The notes under the pieces: model-generated
What the model saw: only the letters and a program-made list of their open reading frames with translations
Told to the model about the DNA's origin: nothing
Databases searched by the model: none
From: Anaerolineales bacterium UBA4823
Lineage (GTDB): Bacteria; Chloroflexota; Anaerolineae; Anaerolineales; UBA4823
DNA: 8,183 bases
Direction of reading: 5' to 3'
Assembly: GCA_002402275.1 (NCBI GenBank)
Contig: DHFN01000189.1
Span: 315 to 8,497 of the forward strand
Made by a program: the position numbers and the translations under genes
Shown here: piece by piece, positions 6,821-8,183 of the stretch
Layout: each line of letters begins with the position of its first letter
Position numbering within the stretch: the stretch's first letter is position 1

Positions 6821-6892
6821 CGTTATTCGATTATTCATGGACGACCCATCTCGAGTCAAAAACCGTCCACGAATTAGGTTCACGAATAAACG
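6821..6892. repeat. 72-bp imperfect palindrome, REP-like
   Basis: Outer arms cgttattcg (6821-6829) and cgaataaacg (6883-6892) are complementary with one extra A. Inner arms ttattcatggacg (6831-6843) and cgtccacgaatta (6864-6876) match at 11 of 13 positions. The loop contains cgaccca, shared with the core of the repeats at 1670 and 4254, but that match is too short to prove kinship. Not followed by a T run. Confidence 0.45.
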
Positions 6893-6900
6893 AAAAACAA

Positions 6901-6931
6901 TTGAATGGCACAAAACTGCATGGCAGATAAT
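6901..6931 (+). promoter_or_regulatory. Candidate promoter for the THUMP-like methyltransferase gene
   Basis: TTGAAT (6901-6906) and GATAAT (6926-6931) are separated by 19 bp, slightly longer than the usual 17. Transcription would begin about 40 nt before the start codon. The boxes are close to the sigma-70 type consensus, but the background is AT-rich. Confidence 0.35.
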
Positions 6932-6981
6932 TTTATTTCTTGGATCTCAAAACTAAGACTGCTGAGTTGTGAGGAACGGTC

Positions 6982-8175
6982 ATGGATCTGATCGGTTTTC
7001 GGGAGTTGGTTTCTCCGGCGGGTTTGGAGCTGATAAATTCCATCAACCAGTTAGACCTTACTGAAAAGGATTATCTACCCAATTTTCAACGTTTGAGTCG
7101 CCAATATTCCCCAAAACTGGTTCAAGCTGCCTTGGAAACGGTCATTCTCCGCCGAAAAGCCAGGAATAAATTCCCCTTTGCTGAGCAACTTTTTTTCACT
7201 CGCGCTGCCTTAGAACAGGCATCTTCATGGGAGATAGCTATCTATCGAGCAAAACATTTTACAGGCTTTGAGCGGGTATTCGATTTGGGTTGCTCGATCG
7301 GCAGTGATACATTAGCATTGGGGCAAGTGGCTCCAACTTATGGAGTTGATTTAGACCGCTTACGGTTGGCACTTGCCCGCGAAAATGGGTCGGCATTAAA
7401 TCTGGGAGAACGTTGTATATTTATCAATGCAGATCTCACCTGGGCATTGCCCATGTCTGTGCCTAATTCCACAACGGCTTTCTTTTTTGACCCAGCCAGA
7501 CGGGTTGCTGGACGACGGCTTTATCATGTTGATCAATATCAACCTCCCCTCAGGATCATAAAAAATTGGTTAACCGCTTATTCTAACCTGGCAGTAAAAG
7601 TTTCCCCGGCGGTGAACTTGGAAGAGTTATCCGACTATCATTGTGGAGTTGAGTTTATTTCGCTAGAAGGAGAACTCAAAGAGGCGGTTCTGTGGTTTGG
7701 GGAGCTCTTTCGGTCGTCCTTCAAAGCCACCTTATTACCGCAAAATATCAGCTTGAGTTGCGAGGAAGGCGATGGTATTAAAAAAAATAGAAAGATATCC
7801 CAACCTCGTCAATATCTTTACGAACCTGATCCAGCCATCCTTAGGGCAGGGCTGGTGCAAATTATAGCCAATCAACTCAATGCTCAACAGTTGGATGAGG
7901 ATATTGCGTATCTGACCTCAGATAGTCATGTGACAAACCCTTTTGTGCGGGCCTGGAAAGTGGAAGATTGGATGCCTTTCAACCTGAAGCATTTAAGGAG
8001 TTACTTGCGCGACCGCAATGTAGGGCAGGTGACGATCAAAATCAGGGGTTCACCAATTGACCCCCAAGAACTGCAACATTTGCTTAAGTTGGGAGGGGAA
8101 AATGAAAGAATGCTTTTCTTGACACAATATCAGGGGAGACCCATTGTGATTGTGGCATTTGTGGAAAAAGGATGA
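6982..8175 (+). CDS. Class I SAM-dependent methyltransferase with THUMP-like C-terminal domain
   Basis: Probably a cytoplasmic methyltransferase. Seen (397 residues): a helical N-terminal region (1-90) ending FPFAEQLFFTRAALEQAS. SAM-binding motif I is VFDLGCSIGSDTLAL (99-113), and an acidic motif II follows in YGVDLD (120-125). FFFDPARR (167-174) is in the position of the catalytic-site motif. KVSPAVN (206-212) and GELKEAVLWFG (230-240) come next. The C-terminal domain has the signature segments YLYEPDPAILRAGLV (278-292), TNPFVRAWKV (318-327) and VTIKIRG (350-356). Known: proteins with this arrangement (THUMP-like domain family) are usually annotated only as methyltransferases, and RNA has been guessed as the substrate. 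Family members usually have GIG in motif I where this one has SIG. The start is supported by GAGGA (6971-6975) placed 6 nt before the ATG. It follows a gene-free gap, so it probably has its own promoter. The gene is complete, ending TGA. Confidence 0.85.
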   Translation: MDLIGFRELVSPAGLELINSINQLDLTEKDYLPNFQRLSRQYSPKLVQAALETVILRRKARNKFPFAEQLFFTRAALEQASSWEIAIYRAKHFTGFERVFDLGCSIGSDTLALGQVAPTYGVDLDRLRLALARENGSALNLGERCIFINADLTWALPMSVPNSTTAFFFDPARRVAGRRLYHVDQYQPPLRIIKNWLTAYSNLAVKVSPAVNLEELSDYHCGVEFISLEGELKEAVLWFGELFRSSFKATLLPQNISLSCEEGDGIKKNRKISQPRQYLYEPDPAILRAGLVQIIANQLNAQQLDEDIAYLTSDSHVTNPFVRAWKVEDWMPFNLKHLRSYLRDRNVGQVTIKIRGSPIDPQELQHLLKLGGENERMLFLTQYQGRPIVIVAFVEKG

Positions 8176-8183
8176 ATTTGGAT

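Larger units (their letters stand above)
6655..6981. other. Gene-free stretch between the flavoprotein and THUMP-like genes
   Basis: I found no protein-like frame on either strand. aaaata/tatttt close after the flavoprotein stop (6665-6680) is too short and AT-only to call a terminator. The stretch contains the imperfect palindrome at 6821-6892 and a candidate promoter at 6901-6931. The rest (about 6680-6820) shows nothing I can name. Confidence 0.55.

Noticed and set aside
6597..6821. 74-codon minus-strand frame after the flavoprotein gene
   Set aside because: It overlaps the flavoprotein 3' end, has no recognisable domain or start signal, and its composition is like spacer DNA.

Overview
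The window looks like a bacterial chromosome segment of moderate G+C content. I favour a Chloroflexota (Anaerolineae-like) organism. The reasons are the architecture of the secreted multi-domain protein, the pairing of a UPF0104-type membrane protein with a flavoprotein, a THUMP-like methyltransferase, and the 'gtaggggcgaccc' class of dispersed palindromic repeats. This placement is from memory of such genomes and is not proven by a marker gene.

Layout, left to right, all genes on the + strand. (1) 2-1453: the 3' part of a large exported protein with a pre-peptidase C-terminal (PPC) type domain, three carboxypeptidase-regulatory-like beta-sandwich domains and a Pro/Ser/Thr/Lys linker. Its real start is outside the window. 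(2) 1454-2172: a gene-free stretch with two palindromic REP/MITE-like repeats. (3) 2173-4084: a visibly AT-rich two-gene cassette that looks like a type II restriction-modification system. It has a beta-class DNA amino-methyltransferase (TSPPY before DPFCGSGTT), followed after 1 nt by a probable restriction endonuclease gene cut by one in-frame TGA at 3329-3331. (4) 4085-4333: a short AT-rich spacer with a second copy of a 37-bp repeat. (5) 4334-6654: a translationally coupled pair (ATGA overlap) of a UPF0104/LPG-synthase-like integral membrane protein and an FAD-dependent amine-oxidase-fold oxidoreductase. (6) 6655-6981: a gene-free stretch with another imperfect palindrome and a candidate promoter. 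(7) 6982-8175: a class I SAM-dependent methyltransferase with a THUMP-like C-terminal domain.

The most notable observation is that the restriction-modification cassette lies exactly between two identical 37-bp direct repeats (1666-1702 and 4250-4286) and that its nuclease partner is disrupted by a single nonsense codon. TGA ends most of the other genes here, so genome-wide recoding is unlikely. The simplest reading is a horizontally acquired island whose nuclease has decayed, leaving a methyltransferase that may still be active. I could not assign the nuclease to a named family, so the intact form may be worth characterising.
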